Origin: Thermoguttaceae bacterium
GTDB lineage: Bacteria > Planctomycetota > Planctomycetia > Pirellulales > Thermoguttaceae
Length of the DNA: 36,910 bases
NCBI GenBank assembly: GCA_028694795.1
Contig: JAQVKF010000014.1
Coordinates: forward strand, 1-36,910
Direction of reading: 5' to 3'
The notes under the pieces are model-generated. The model was given only the letters and a program-made list of their open reading frames with translations. It searched no databases and was not told the origin of the DNA. This document shows, piece by piece, positions 1 to 8,641 of this stretch (position 1 is its first letter; the number at the start of each line of letters is the position of its first letter). Both the position numbers and the translations under genes were made by a program.

Positions 1-1581
1 CTGCTTCAAAAAGACGGGTTCGCACGTAATCCGTTCCCAACCCACCGCGTCGGAATAACCGGTCAGCAAATTGAAAAACGCCGCGATGTCGGCGGTCAAA
101 TCGCGATCGGTTGTCATGAGTCCGAGATCGGAGTACAGTTTTGCCGTTTTGTCGTTATAATTCCCAGTCGCTAAGTGGACATAACGCCGCATTCGACCAT
201 GTTCACGTCGTACCACGAGTAATGCTTTGGCATGGGTTTTGAGACCGGCCACCCCGTATAGTACGTGGCATCCCGCGTCTTCGAGCCGTCTAGCCCAAAC
301 GACATTTCGCGCCTCGTCGAATCTCGCTTTGAGTTCGACGAGCACGGTCACCTCTTTTCCGCGTGTGGCGGCCAACTCGAGCGCTTGAACGATGGGCGAA
401 TCGCCACTCGTTCGGTACAATGTTTGTTTGATCGCCAAAACATCGGGATCTTCAGCGGCACGACGCACCATCCGCACCACCGGATCAAACGATTCGTAGG
501 GCAGCGAAAGCAGTACGTCGCGTTCTCGCAACACATCCCACAAATTGGAGTCATCGGGAAGATCGCGTGGAATTTGCGGCACCCACGTTTCGTAGCGCAG
601 CCGTTCGTAACCGTCGCGACCGGCAATCTCGAAGAACGCTGAAGCATCCAGCAAACCGTCAATACGATAGCAATTGTCTTCGTTGAGCCCGAGCTTTTTC
701 ATCAACCATTGAAGCAATTGCTGGGAAGCGTCGGTCGAGATTTCGAGCCGTACCGCTGCGCGCCGTCGTCGAGCACAAACCGCGGTATGGATCGTTTCGC
801 ATAAATCGCCCACATCATCGTCGTTAATCGCGACATTTCCATCCCGTGTAATTCGGAACAGAACGCGATCGAGAATCTTTTGGCCTGGAAAGAGTTTTTC
901 GGCATTCGCGAGCAGCACATCTTCGACCGCTACGATTGCCTCACACGGGTCCGGCATGCCTTCCTGATGGAGCGACACCGGGTAGAATCGAGCAAGGCAC
1001 TGGGGCACAGGCACGACCGCGACTACTTCGAAACGTTCGCCATCGTCGTTTTTCTTTTCGAGCAGTAAACCGACATAAATCCGCAAATTCGAAAGGAGCG
1101 GCACGTCAGGCAGTTCATCCATCGCAATGGGGGTCGCGACCGGCGCGATTGCCTCGTCGAACAGGCGAGCCAATTCTGCTTTTTGACCTTTCGTCCAGCA
1201 TTTGGGGCTTAACACGACGAGGCCTTCGACCGCGAGTTGGGTGAGCACTTCCTGCACGGCGACGGTTTGTTCCGCCGCGAGCCGATGGGCACGCAGCGAA
1301 ATTTTTGCCAATTGCGTCGCTGGGCTCATCCCCGCAGGGTCGGGCGTATCAATTTGCGCCGTCCGCTGCTGCATCAATCCCGCGACACGTACCATAAAAA
1401 ATTCGTCCAGATTCGAGCTGACGATAGCTAAGTATTTGAGTCGTTCGAGTAAAGGAATCGTTTCATTGCAACCCTCACGCAGTACGCGATCGTTAAACTC
1501 AAGCCAACTTAACTCACGATTAAAGAAAAACTCTTTGGATCGGAGCGATTTTTTCAAATTTTTCGTCAATTTTTTAGACAT
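1..1581 (-). CDS. ppk1: Polyphosphate kinase PPK1 (3' end beyond window)
   Basis: Makes and degrades inorganic polyphosphate from ATP through a phosphohistidine intermediate. I translated the open minus frame directly: 527 codons run without a stop to base 1, so about 160-190 C-terminal residues of the usual 690-720 are missing. The N-terminus carries the PPK1 signature FFNRELSWLEFN (from about residue 18), followed by SSNLDEFFMVR-type sequence. The middle has LLSLPYESFDPVVRMVRRAA and a KQTLYRTSGDSPIV stretch. The catalytic phospholipase-D-like motif GLKTHAKALLV puts the likely phosphorylated histidine near residue 450, and YVHLATGNYN follows. The ATG at 1579-1581 is chosen because the conserved N-terminus begins just after it and there is a purine-rich GAAAG stretch upstream. 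The gene points away from the radical SAM gene. The identification is secure. Confidence 0.95.
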   Translation of the reverse strand, partial: MSKKLTKNLKKSLRSKEFFFNRELSWLEFNDRVLREGCNETIPLLERLKYLAIVSSNLDEFFMVRVAGLMQQRTAQIDTPDPAGMSPATQLAKISLRAHRLAAEQTVAVQEVLTQLAVEGLVVLSPKCWTKGQKAELARLFDEAIAPVATPIAMDELPDVPLLSNLRIYVGLLLEKKNDDGERFEVVAVVPVPQCLARFYPVSLHQEGMPDPCEAIVAVEDVLLANAEKLFPGQKILDRVLFRITRDGNVAINDDDVGDLCETIHTAVCARRRRAAVRLEISTDASQQLLQWLMKKLGLNEDNCYRIDGLLDASAFFEIAGRDGYERLRYETWVPQIPRDLPDDSNLWDVLRERDVLLSLPYESFDPVVRMVRRAAEDPDVLAIKQTLYRTSGDSPIVQALELAATRGKEVTVLVELKARFDEARNVVWARRLEDAGCHVLYGVAGLKTHAKALLVVRREHGRMRRYVHLATGNYNDKTAKLYSDLGLMTTDRDLTADIAAFFNLLTGYSDAVGWERITCEPVFLKQ

Positions 1582-1992
1582 GGAAAAGACTTTCTTCGAA
1601 TGCCAAGGGACGCTCTTTTCTGGTACCACTATTTTGGCGATTTTGTCCAATAATTGCAACCGTAAAATATGCTGAATTTTGGGCTGAAAAATTTTTGTGA
1701 GAATGGACATCGCGAAATCTTACCTTTATACTGTACCTGTTTGTTCCGACCGGTCGAGGGATATGGATAATTCTCGTTCCCAATTCATTTTGGCAAGGTC
1801 GAATCAATGACGTATTCCACCAGAATGGCCTGTTCACGCATCGGCGAGAATGGTGGCGTCTTTCAGAGCAGTGGCTCATGTTGCGGCGTTTAGAGCTGGG
1901 CTTTTAGGGCTGGGCGTTTCCCTCATGGGTGGCATCGTTCGTTAACATGGGCCATCGTTGGATAGGCAACCATTGCAGTCAGGTATTACTTT
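1582..1992. other. Intergenic region between divergent ppk1 and radical SAM gene
   Basis: 411 bases with no convincing gene. Short open frames exist on both strands but have no recognisable protein character. The region holds one good sigma70-like promoter pointing right (1704-1732, listed separately). Around 1890-1922 there is a short imperfect repeat of the word GGGCTGGGC-type sequence with no obvious function. I saw no equally good promoter for ppk1 on the minus strand. Confidence 0.5.
1704..1732 (+). promoter_or_regulatory. Candidate sigma70 promoter upstream of radical SAM gene
   Basis: TGGACA (1704-1709) and TATACT (1727-1732) are separated by exactly 17 bases, matching 5 of 6 bases of each consensus box. 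The start codon it would serve lies about 255 bases downstream, so the leader would be long. The call comes from the sequence pattern only. Confidence 0.45.
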
Positions 1993-3345
1993 ATGGGCAT
2001 CACGTTCCGCATATTAAGTCGTCTCTTTCGCATCGTGCGTTTTCGTCATGGTTACATCGCGTTACGTCGGTGGGTTTTTCCATCGCTTCGTTCGCTTTCC
2101 GCATGGCGAAAACGATTACGGAATGGTAAACTTTTTCCGCCATTTTTGTTTATCGCTCTGACGGACGCTTGTAATTTACGCTGTCACGGTTGTTGGATTC
2201 ACGCGAAACCAGATCGTCGCGAGTTGACCGAACAGGATGTACAAACGATTATCGAGCACGGTCGTTCGCAACATGCGGGTTTTTACACGCTGCTCGGTGG
2301 TGAGCCGTTTTTGTGGCAATCGCCCCGTTCGGCCGCCATGTCTGACGTGATCGCCGACGCTGCCATGGTGAACGACGCTGCCATAGACACAGCCGGTGTG
2401 GTGAAGCATGTGGTCACCAGCCCGGCGAAGTCTGCGACCGATGCGTTTCCAAAGATAGGTTCGTGTGATGAATTACCTATTTTTCGTATTTTGCGTCGAA
2501 ATCCCGATTGTTACTTCCAGATTATTACCAATGGTATGTTTCTGGATGGGGAGAATGTACGGCGTCTTTCGGCTTGCGGTAATGTGACACCGCTGGTGAG
2601 TATCGACGGTTTTGCAGAGTCGTCAGATCGGCGACGTGGTCCGAATTCATTTGCGCGGGCGGAGACGGGTTGCAGACGTTTAGGCGAGGCGGGGTTGTTG
2701 TACGGAGTGGCCACGACGATTACGGGACAAAATTTGGAGGAAGTACTTGACGATTGTTATGTACAGCATTGGATGGAGCTGAAAGCGGGATATCTGTGGT
2801 ATTACATTTATCGACCGGTGGGTGACGATCCATCGCCGGAGTTCGCGGTACCCCATGAGAAAATGCTCCAAATTCGACGACGCATGCTGGAATTGCGCCG
2901 CAAACACGCCATGGTGATCATCGATACCTATTGGAACGCGAAGGGTGAGGCGTTATGTCCGGCGGCGTTGGGGATGGGGTTCCAGATCAATCCAGACGGT
3001 GCGATTGGTCCCTGTCCACCGCTTGCGTTTGCCAGAGAAACGATCCGCGATTATGGGGGCGATCTTGTACGAGCGATAGATGAAAGTCAATATTTGCGGG
3101 ATTTTTCGAAGTTTTGTACCGAGCGGACACGTGGTTGTGTGATTTTGGAGTATCCGCGTGAGCTTGCGACTTTTTTACGTCAGCAGCAGGTGTGCGACGC
3201 GACAGGTCGTGACGCGATTGGCGAACTTGAACGCAGTGAACCACGTTCGAGTCATCATTTGCCCGGCGAAGAGATTCCGGAAGATTTGTTATTTTATAAA
3301 CTGATGAAAAATCGAATGTTTTTCGGCTTAGGGGCCTATGGGTAG
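1993..3345 (+). CDS. Radical SAM protein with SPASM-like C-terminal cysteines
   Basis: A 450-residue iron-sulfur enzyme that should cleave S-adenosylmethionine to a radical; the substrate is unknown. The cluster motif CNLRCHGC gives Cys60, Cys64 and Cys67 in the standard C-x3-C-x2-C spacing. LLGGEPFLW (residues 100-108) is the GGE SAM-contact motif, and FQIITNGMFLDG and VSIDGF are typical barrel strands. Downstream cysteines at about 322, 341, 375 and 382 resemble a SPASM or related auxiliary-cluster region, with a QINPDGAIGPCPPL loop. The basic N-terminus (residues 1-45) looks amphipathic and could sit on the membrane. Residues 109-160 form an Ala/Asp/Val-rich insertion directly after GGEP that is unlike the barrel around it. 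The ATG has only a weak AGG upstream. The fold is certain and the reaction is not. Confidence 0.88.
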   Translation: MGITFRILSRLFRIVRFRHGYIALRRWVFPSLRSLSAWRKRLRNGKLFPPFLFIALTDACNLRCHGCWIHAKPDRRELTEQDVQTIIEHGRSQHAGFYTLLGGEPFLWQSPRSAAMSDVIADAAMVNDAAIDTAGVVKHVVTSPAKSATDAFPKIGSCDELPIFRILRRNPDCYFQIITNGMFLDGENVRRLSACGNVTPLVSIDGFAESSDRRRGPNSFARAETGCRRLGEAGLLYGVATTITGQNLEEVLDDCYVQHWMELKAGYLWYYIYRPVGDDPSPEFAVPHEKMLQIRRRMLELRRKHAMVIIDTYWNAKGEALCPAALGMGFQINPDGAIGPCPPLAFARETIRDYGGDLVRAIDESQYLRDFSKFCTERTRGCVILEYPRELATFLRQQQVCDATGRDAIGELERSEPRSSHHLPGEEIPEDLLFYKLMKNRMFFGLGAYG

Positions 3346-3481
3346 TTCTTGTTCCTTGCGTTGGATGACCATGGAATATCTCAAGATGGTTCTCGGTATC
3401 TGGATATCCTGGTAAGGCCGTGGTTTGGTAAAAAGGAAACGGTGATTTCCTGATTCCGAATTTTTTACCCCAAAAACGGCG

Positions 3482-3513
3482 TTGACGGTTGAACCGAGGT
3501 TGTCATTTATGAT
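3482..3513 (+). promoter_or_regulatory. Weak promoter-like boxes upstream of ThuA gene
   Basis: TTGACG (3482-3487) and TATGAT (3508-3513) lie in the 257-base gap before the ThuA gene. The spacing is 20 bases, longer than the optimal 17. The same two hexamers with a 17-base spacer occur at two minus-strand promoters elsewhere in this window, which is the main reason to list it. Confidence 0.25.
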
Positions 3514-3602
3514 ACGCTATAGGCGGTGTCGTTGTGACGGAGTATGGAATGTATCCGTGTGGAAAATCGCAACCAAGAACAAGTCATACGAAAGGTCTTT
3601 GA

Positions 3603-4625
3603 ATGTTGCACAAAATGGGATATGCAATGGTGTTGGGACTGCTGTTATCTTGTGTCACGCTCGCGGCGGAACCTCAATGGATTACCTATCCGGGCGAAGG
3701 TGACGGTACAGGGAAAGGCAAGCAGGTTGTATTAATCTCTGGCGATGAAGAATATCGTTCGGAAGAAGCGTGCGTTTGTTTGGGAAAAATCCTAGCGAAA
3801 CACCACGGATTCACTTGTACCGTGTTATTTGCGATTGATCCCGCGAATGGCGAAATTACGCCGACCGTGGTTGATAATATTCCGGGAATGGAAGCTCTCG
3901 ACACAGCCGACTTGTGCATTATAGCCACACGCTTCCGAAATTTGCCTGATGAACAGATGCGGCATTTTGTCGATTATGTGAATCGCGGCGGCGCGTTTAT
4001 TGGGTTGCGAACGGCCACGCACGCTTTCAATATTCCGGCAGATCGCAAGTTTGCCGCGTATAGTTTTAACGCTTCGGAAGAAAGCGGCTGGCAGGGCGGT
4101 TTCGGACGGAACGTGCTGGGCGAAACGTGGATCAATCACCATGGACACCACGCGTTTGAGGCCACTCGCGGCATCGTCGCTCCGGGACAGGAAAAGAATC
4201 CGCTTGTCCGTGGTTGCGAAGATATTTTTGGACCGACGGATGTCTACACGGTGCGTCTGCCGTTGCCCGGCGATTCGACGCCGATCTTTTTGGGTGAAGT
4301 GCTCGAAGGCATGCAGCCGACCGACAAACCGGTGGATAATGAGAAAAATGACCCGATGATGCCGATTGCGTGGACGAAAACGTATGCCAGCCCGACCGAT
4401 GTGACGAAAATCGGACGTGTTTTCACCACGACGATGGGGGCTGCTTCGGATCTGCCAAGTGACGGCGTGCGTCGCATGATCGTCAACGGCGTCTATTGGT
4501 GTTGCGGACTCGAATCGCAAATTCCGGAGGCCGGTACCAATGTTGAACTTGTTGGACCGTTCGAACCTACCTACTTCGGTTTTGGTAAGTATATTCCAGG
4601 GAAAAAACCTGCCGATTACCAATGA
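3603..4625 (+). CDS. Secreted ThuA-domain (trehalose-utilisation-like) protein
   Basis: A 340-residue protein with a Sec signal peptide (MVLGLLLSCVTLAAEP, cleavage near residue 22), so it is probably periplasmic or exported. The body reads as the ThuA-like fold, related to class I glutamine amidotransferases: VVLISGDEEYRSEEA, then DLCIIATRFRNLPDEQMRHF, then the nucleophile-elbow-like YVNRGGAFIGLRTATHAF, and a conserved WINHHGHH histidine cluster near residue 180. ThuA-like proteins in planctomycetes accompany sugar and keto-sugar metabolism together with Gfo/Idh/MocA dehydrogenases, one of which is at 23996. The ATG at 3603 follows an AAAGGT element by 7 bases; an alternative ATG at 3615 would give a shorter signal peptide. 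The enzymatic role of this family is not established. Confidence 0.85.
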   Translation: MLHKMGYAMVLGLLLSCVTLAAEPQWITYPGEGDGTGKGKQVVLISGDEEYRSEEACVCLGKILAKHHGFTCTVLFAIDPANGEITPTVVDNIPGMEALDTADLCIIATRFRNLPDEQMRHFVDYVNRGGAFIGLRTATHAFNIPADRKFAAYSFNASEESGWQGGFGRNVLGETWINHHGHHAFEATRGIVAPGQEKNPLVRGCEDIFGPTDVYTVRLPLPGDSTPIFLGEVLEGMQPTDKPVDNEKNDPMMPIAWTKTYASPTDVTKIGRVFTTTMGAASDLPSDGVRRMIVNGVYWCCGLESQIPEAGTNVELVGPFEPTYFGFGKYIPGKKPADYQ

Positions 4626-4755
4626 TCCGATGACAAGTAATATCATGGGGTGGTTCCCTGTAAGGTATGATCAGATGCCAATCTGGATATACGATCGCCT
4701 GTGGATTGATTCATGTGGATGCTGTGCGTTTGGATTTTTTCATAGGGGCCCATTG

Positions 4756-6594
4756 ATGATATGGTTTGATGAGCTGAGTCTGTTTGCGCAACGATGGAAA
4801 ACGGTCCGAACCGAAGGGCATTGCTCGAAGTTCCGTCGGCGGATTTTCCAAACGCGACTGCCGTGGGTGTGTCTGTTCTGCTGGATGGCCTGGGGAACCG
4901 GCTATGTTGGTGGAACGGAGAATGCTTGGGGGGCGGAAAATGCCGCAGGAGCGGAAAACGCCACGGCAAATGCCAAAGAAACTCCGGCGAAGAAACCACA
5001 ACCAGAGGTGGTTGATTATTTTACGCAGTTTGTTTCGCTTGATCCCGAACAGCAGGGATATCCGGCGGAGAACGGTTTCGGTGATTTTTGCGCTGCGTTG
5101 GGGCCTGTTGGACTAGGGCAAAAAGAGCTAGCAAGACAGGTCGCGTGGGACGATTTCCCGGACGATCCACGGAGTGGTGAGTGGTATCACGAGACATGGT
5201 TGCCGCTTTGTGAGCGATTCCACATAGATCCCACTGTCAAGCCGGCGTTTCTCGAATACCGCGATCTTGCGGAATATCTCGAAGAAAACCCGCTCGTGGA
5301 AGAGACCTCGGAAGTGATGGAGCGTGTGGTTTCGGATGAAGACGAGGCCGCATCATGGAATTCAGCGGAGGCAAAAGCGTATCAAGAACGATTCGAGAAC
5401 GCGCCATGGACGGAAACCGAGTATCCACAGGTGGCTGCGTGGCTGGCGGAAACGTCACCGCTGCTAGACCTTTGGACGCGGGCCATCGAAAAGCCATACT
5501 TTACCCCGTATGATCGGCGAGTATCTCTTCTTACGATGGAGCCTTCCCGTTTTTTAATAATTCGGTTACTTACAGCCTCCATGCAAATTCGAATCAACGC
5601 GGCGATTGCGAAGAACGAACCGACCGCAAAAGACGCGGCAATGCGGGATGTCTTAACGCTTTTTCGACTCTCGCGATGTCACCTCCAACGTAAATCAGCG
5701 CAGATTTGGCGATTGTATGCCTATGCGGTGGAAGCACGTGCGGAACAAGCCCTGCGGTTGTTGGTACTCCATGGTAATCTGACCTCACAGCAGCTGGAAA
5801 CGTTGGCGGAACAGATACGTTCTCTGCCACCGATAGGACCGCCCGACGCGGTTCTACGCGGTGAAGAGATCATTTTGCTTGATGCGATGCAGCGGGCGGT
5901 ACTCTACTACAAAAAAGACGAACTGCCGGATGCCACTTGGTTGAATCTTGACGGGATGGGAGAAGACGAAAAAGACTTGGCCGAAGGACTGCGGTATCTC
6001 CCGCCAAATCTAACGGAGATGCGATGTGTGATTCATGAGTGTTTTGGGGAATTGCGGTTGGCGGCAGCGGAATCGGATTGCCAACGGCGGCACGAACGTA
6101 TCGAAAAAGTGATGTTGCGATACTGCAAGGGGAAAAAAAGATCCGACTTAAACATGATGGTCAGTATGATATTCTGGTCACCGACACATCGCTCTAAATT
6201 GGTTGCCGAGGTGATGTTGGCTCTTTTTACCCCTGCGGTAGAGGCCTTTCTACGAGCTCATGAACGTATGCAAAGTCAGGAAAATCTCGTCATACTTGGT
6301 ATTGCGTTGGAACGTTATCAGAGATTACATGGCAAATACCCACCGTCGCTCGATTCGCTGGTCGAAGCGGGACTGCTTGATGAAATTCCGATGGATCCAT
6401 ATTCAGGGTTGCCTTATGCGTATCGCCCTGAACCATTTGAGCCAATTCCGCTTGCTCCACCAGGTGGGGTTGGGCGTTCCATGCTTCACCAAAATCGTCA
6501 AGCCTCGCCCTATTTGCTGTACAGTATCGGACGAGATAGGATAGATCAAACGAGAACTTTTCGAGCGTATTACAACGATGATTTGCGATTTTAA
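4756..6594 (+). CDS. Exported planctomycete protein of unknown function with pseudopilin-like C-terminus
   Basis: I do not recognise a catalytic function. The open frame extends back to 4540 inside the ThuA gene, but the ATG at 4756 fits better: it follows AGGGG by about 9 bases and gives a basic N-terminus plus a hydrophobic segment (LPWVCLFCWMAWGTGYVGG) suited to a signal peptide or anchor. The product is 612 residues. A short GAEN repeat and a Lys/Pro linker follow, then a long acidic, helical domain with many Trp/Tyr and Glu residues. The last 110 residues (NLVILGIALERYQRLHGKYP..SLDSLVEAGLLDEIPMDPYSGLPYAYR) resemble the C-terminal region shared by many planctomycete proteins and by type II secretion pseudopilins, where a helix is followed by a Pro-rich fold. 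It lies 130 bases after ThuA and may be co-transcribed with it. Confidence 0.75.
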   Translation: MIWFDELSLFAQRWKTVRTEGHCSKFRRRIFQTRLPWVCLFCWMAWGTGYVGGTENAWGAENAAGAENATANAKETPAKKPQPEVVDYFTQFVSLDPEQQGYPAENGFGDFCAALGPVGLGQKELARQVAWDDFPDDPRSGEWYHETWLPLCERFHIDPTVKPAFLEYRDLAEYLEENPLVEETSEVMERVVSDEDEAASWNSAEAKAYQERFENAPWTETEYPQVAAWLAETSPLLDLWTRAIEKPYFTPYDRRVSLLTMEPSRFLIIRLLTASMQIRINAAIAKNEPTAKDAAMRDVLTLFRLSRCHLQRKSAQIWRLYAYAVEARAEQALRLLVLHGNLTSQQLETLAEQIRSLPPIGPPDAVLRGEEIILLDAMQRAVLYYKKDELPDATWLNLDGMGEDEKDLAEGLRYLPPNLTEMRCVIHECFGELRLAAAESDCQRRHERIEKVMLRYCKGKKRSDLNMMVSMIFWSPTHRSKLVAEVMLALFTPAVEAFLRAHERMQSQENLVILGIALERYQRLHGKYPPSLDSLVEAGLLDEIPMDPYSGLPYAYRPEPFEPIPLAPPGGVGRSMLHQNRQASPYLLYSIGRDRIDQTRTFRAYYNDDLRF

Positions 6595-6939
6595 TCGAGA
6601 AGAATCGGGGCAATGGTATCGGCGGACCTCGTCCACATTTTTTGTTTTATTCCACAACGCGAGCGTTTGAGCAGGTGCGGGATGCTGAAAGAAGATTTAA
6701 CATGGGTGTTGGATTCAATGATTCCAATGGAATTGGATCGAAAACGGAAGATAGAGTGAAGGTCCTCTTGCCGAAGAGGGGGGCGGCGGTGTAAACTGTG
6801 GATTGTGAGGTGTTGGGTATGTTGCGGGCAATGCTTATTCCAGTGGAACATACACCGAATGACCGCCTGTAAATCGCAAAAACACTGGCGATGGGGCTGT
6901 CCCTGTGTATGAAATAAAAGAAAAGGTACGAGGCGTAAG
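6595..6939. other. Intergenic region before DUF4177-like gene
   Basis: 345 bases without a supported gene. Two small hairpins are visible: GATTCCAAT/ATTGGATC near 6719-6738, and CCTCTT-GCCG-AAGAGG at 6764-6779. A poor promoter pair, TTGCCG (6768-6773) and TAAACT (6792-6797) with 18-base spacing, overlaps the second hairpin. No T-run follows either hairpin, so neither is a clear terminator. Confidence 0.4.
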
Positions 6940-7743
6940 ATGGCGGAAAAAGTGATCTGGCGGTATGCGACGATTGTCGGACGGAACGAAGTGGAAGTAC
7001 TCGATCAGCTCAATCGAGCAGGTTACGAAGGTTGGGAACTCGTTTCGATGAACTGTTTGACTGGAATCGAGGGTGCCCGCTGGATCGGATTCGTCAAACT
7101 CCCCGTTCAGGCGTTTTCGCTCCCCGGTAGTCCGTCCATCGCTGGTACTGGTGGAGCGGTCTTTTCCACCGGTTCTGGAATGTCCGCCACCGGAATGATG
7201 GGAATGTCCATGGTGGCTCCGATGTCTGTGGCGGTTCCGGCGACACCTGTTCCCGCTCAGCCGCAATCGGTTCCCGCCGCGAAGCCCGCTTCCACGGTTG
7301 AAAGTTTCCTCGACTCCGGTGACGAAGAGGCGGAAGTTGTGCCGAATGAGTTCGAATCGGGGGGCAAGGTGAGTGAATCGTCGGAATCAATGGAGATTTC
7401 GGGAGATGATTTCGATTTTGGACTTTCTTCTGTGCCCACGTCGGAATCGCCGGAGAAACGGCGGGAAACTCCCAAAAATGCCAGTACTGCTGGACCAGAG
7501 TTCGACACCGGCGTCACGCCTGATAATGAGGAAGAACTCTTCCACCTCGCCCCGGAACAACAGGCGATCTTAACCGGCGGTTCGGTGATGAGTTTGGACG
7601 ATTTTCCCGCGGAATTCAATGATACTGAAGAGAACGCGGAAGAAATTCAGGCGGAACGGAAAAAGGCGGAGAAAAAGGATAGCGGTACGATGATGAGTTT
7701 GGATGATTTTCCCGAAGAGTTCGGTCAGCCGCGATCGGAATAA
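6940..7743 (+). CDS. DUF4177-like protein with duplicated MSLDDFP tail motif
   Basis: A 267-residue protein, probably cytoplasmic, with no signal peptide. Residues 1-60 (KVIWRYATIVGRNEVEVLDQLNRAGYEGWELVSM) match the DUF4177 pattern of a small alpha/beta domain ending in GYEGWELV; its molecular role is unknown. Residues 65-120 are Met/Gly/Val/Pro-rich and look disordered, and residues 120-215 are acidic and Ser/Glu-rich. Two near-identical short motifs, MSLDDFPAEF at 217-226 and MSLDDFPEEF at 252-261, sit in the acidic tail separated by a charged helix. They look like peptide docking sites. The start is supported by GAGG six bases upstream. The next gene begins 148 bases downstream after a large inverted repeat. 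Confidence 0.8.
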   Translation: MAEKVIWRYATIVGRNEVEVLDQLNRAGYEGWELVSMNCLTGIEGARWIGFVKLPVQAFSLPGSPSIAGTGGAVFSTGSGMSATGMMGMSMVAPMSVAVPATPVPAQPQSVPAAKPASTVESFLDSGDEEAEVVPNEFESGGKVSESSESMEISGDDFDFGLSSVPTSESPEKRRETPKNASTAGPEFDTGVTPDNEEELFHLAPEQQAILTGGSVMSLDDFPAEFNDTEENAEEIQAERKKAEKKDSGTMMSLDDFPEEFGQPRSE

Positions 7744-7806
7744 GCTCGCAATTCCCCTTACCACGAGGATGCGGTGTCCCGCTCATGATGTTCGAGTGTT
7801 AAGAGT

Positions 7807-7851
7807 CCATTTTATATCCGTTTTAACCGGAAAATGGCTTGTATAAAATGG
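7807..7851. repeat. 10-bp inverted repeat with nested hairpin upstream of HTH-EIIA gene
   Basis: CCATTTTATA (7807-7816) is the exact reverse complement of TATAAAATGG (7842-7851). Between the arms is a second imperfect hairpin, CCGTTTT/AAAATGG, with one G-T pair. The structure ends about 40 bases before the start of the EIIA gene. It could be an operator, a promoter region (the right arm contains TATAAA) or a transcript structure. There is no T-run downstream, so a simple terminator is unlikely. Confidence 0.6.
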
Positions 7852-7891
7852 GCTTTCCACCATAGACCACACTATTTTGTACTGGCATATC

Positions 7892-8641
7892 ATGTCTCAA
7901 CAAGATTTTACCATCGAAACACTCGCTCGACTGTTGCAACGAACGCCGCAGGAGGTTCGTCGCATGGCCGATCGTGATAAATTACCTGGTCGAAAGGTCA
8001 GCGGTGAGTGGGTTTTTCCACGTGCTGAAATTCTTGAGTGGCTCGCCACGGAAATCGACCGTTTGCTTGGCTCCTCGGAGACGCCGCCGTCGGATGAGGA
8101 GCTGGGTCGACTGCGACGAATTTTAACGGCTGTGCCGGTTACTCCAACTAGTGAGGTGCCGCCGATTTGCATCGCGGATATGTTGATTCCCGACGCGATT
8201 GGGATTCCGTTCGTCTCTCGAACGCGGGTGTCTGTTTTCCCGGAGATGATCAATTTGGCGATGCGGACGGGATTTTTGTGGGACTCTGACGCCATGCTGG
8301 AAGCGGTTAAAGCGCGTGAGGAACTATATTCGACCGCGTTGGAGAATGGTGTCGCGCTACTCCACCCCCGTCATCCCATGGCGAATATTTTGGCGCAACC
8401 TTTTTTAGCGTTGGGCGTTTCGTCAACGGGGATCCATTTTGCGCAGACGAAATATGGGCAACCGACCGATATTTTCTTCCTCATTGCCTCAGTGGATGAT
8501 CGATCCCATCTTCAGACGCTCGCGCGGTTGAGTCGAATTTTGACGTATCCAGAATTTCTGGAAAATTTGCGAGCGGCGGAAGATGCGATCGCGGCGCATC
8601 AGCTAATCGCCGAAACCGAGGCGGAACTGTACGCCGAATGA
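7892..8641 (+). CDS. Excisionase-type HTH fused to PTS EIIA (PtsN-like) regulator
   Basis: A 249-residue two-domain protein. Residues 1-50 (FTIETLARLLQRTPQEVRRMADRDKLPGRKVSGEWVFPRAEILEWL) form a MerR/excisionase-type winged helix-turn-helix for DNA binding. After a linker, residues 95-249 read as a fructose/nitrogen-type PTS EIIA domain. GVALLHPRHP places the likely phosphorylated histidine at residue 158, with His161 nearby, and TDIFFLIASVDDRSHLQTLARLSRIL is the typical EIIA strand-helix. It probably senses PTS phosphorylation and regulates genes rather than transporting sugar, since no EIIB or EIIC is nearby. The frame opens at a TTG (7877), but the ATG at 7892 directly precedes the HTH. 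Its stop overlaps the next start (ATGA). An Lpt-like gene downstream recalls the lpt-rpoN-ptsN neighbourhood of proteobacteria. Confidence 0.85.
   Translation: MSQQDFTIETLARLLQRTPQEVRRMADRDKLPGRKVSGEWVFPRAEILEWLATEIDRLLGSSETPPSDEELGRLRRILTAVPVTPTSEVPPICIADMLIPDAIGIPFVSRTRVSVFPEMINLAMRTGFLWDSDAMLEAVKAREELYSTALENGVALLHPRHPMANILAQPFLALGVSSTGIHFAQTKYGQPTDIFFLIASVDDRSHLQTLARLSRILTYPEFLENLRAAEDAIAAHQLIAETEAELYAE

Noticed and set aside
3825-4646. 273-codon open frame antisense to the ThuA gene
   Set aside because: It lies entirely opposite a gene with a clear signal peptide and conserved motifs, and its translation has no protein-like pattern. Long antisense frames are expected in this codon usage.
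4540-4755. Upstream extension of the unknown exported protein (start at 4540)
   Set aside because: It would overlap the ThuA gene by 86 bases and hide the hydrophobic export signal behind 72 unstructured residues. The ATG at 4756 has a ribosome site.
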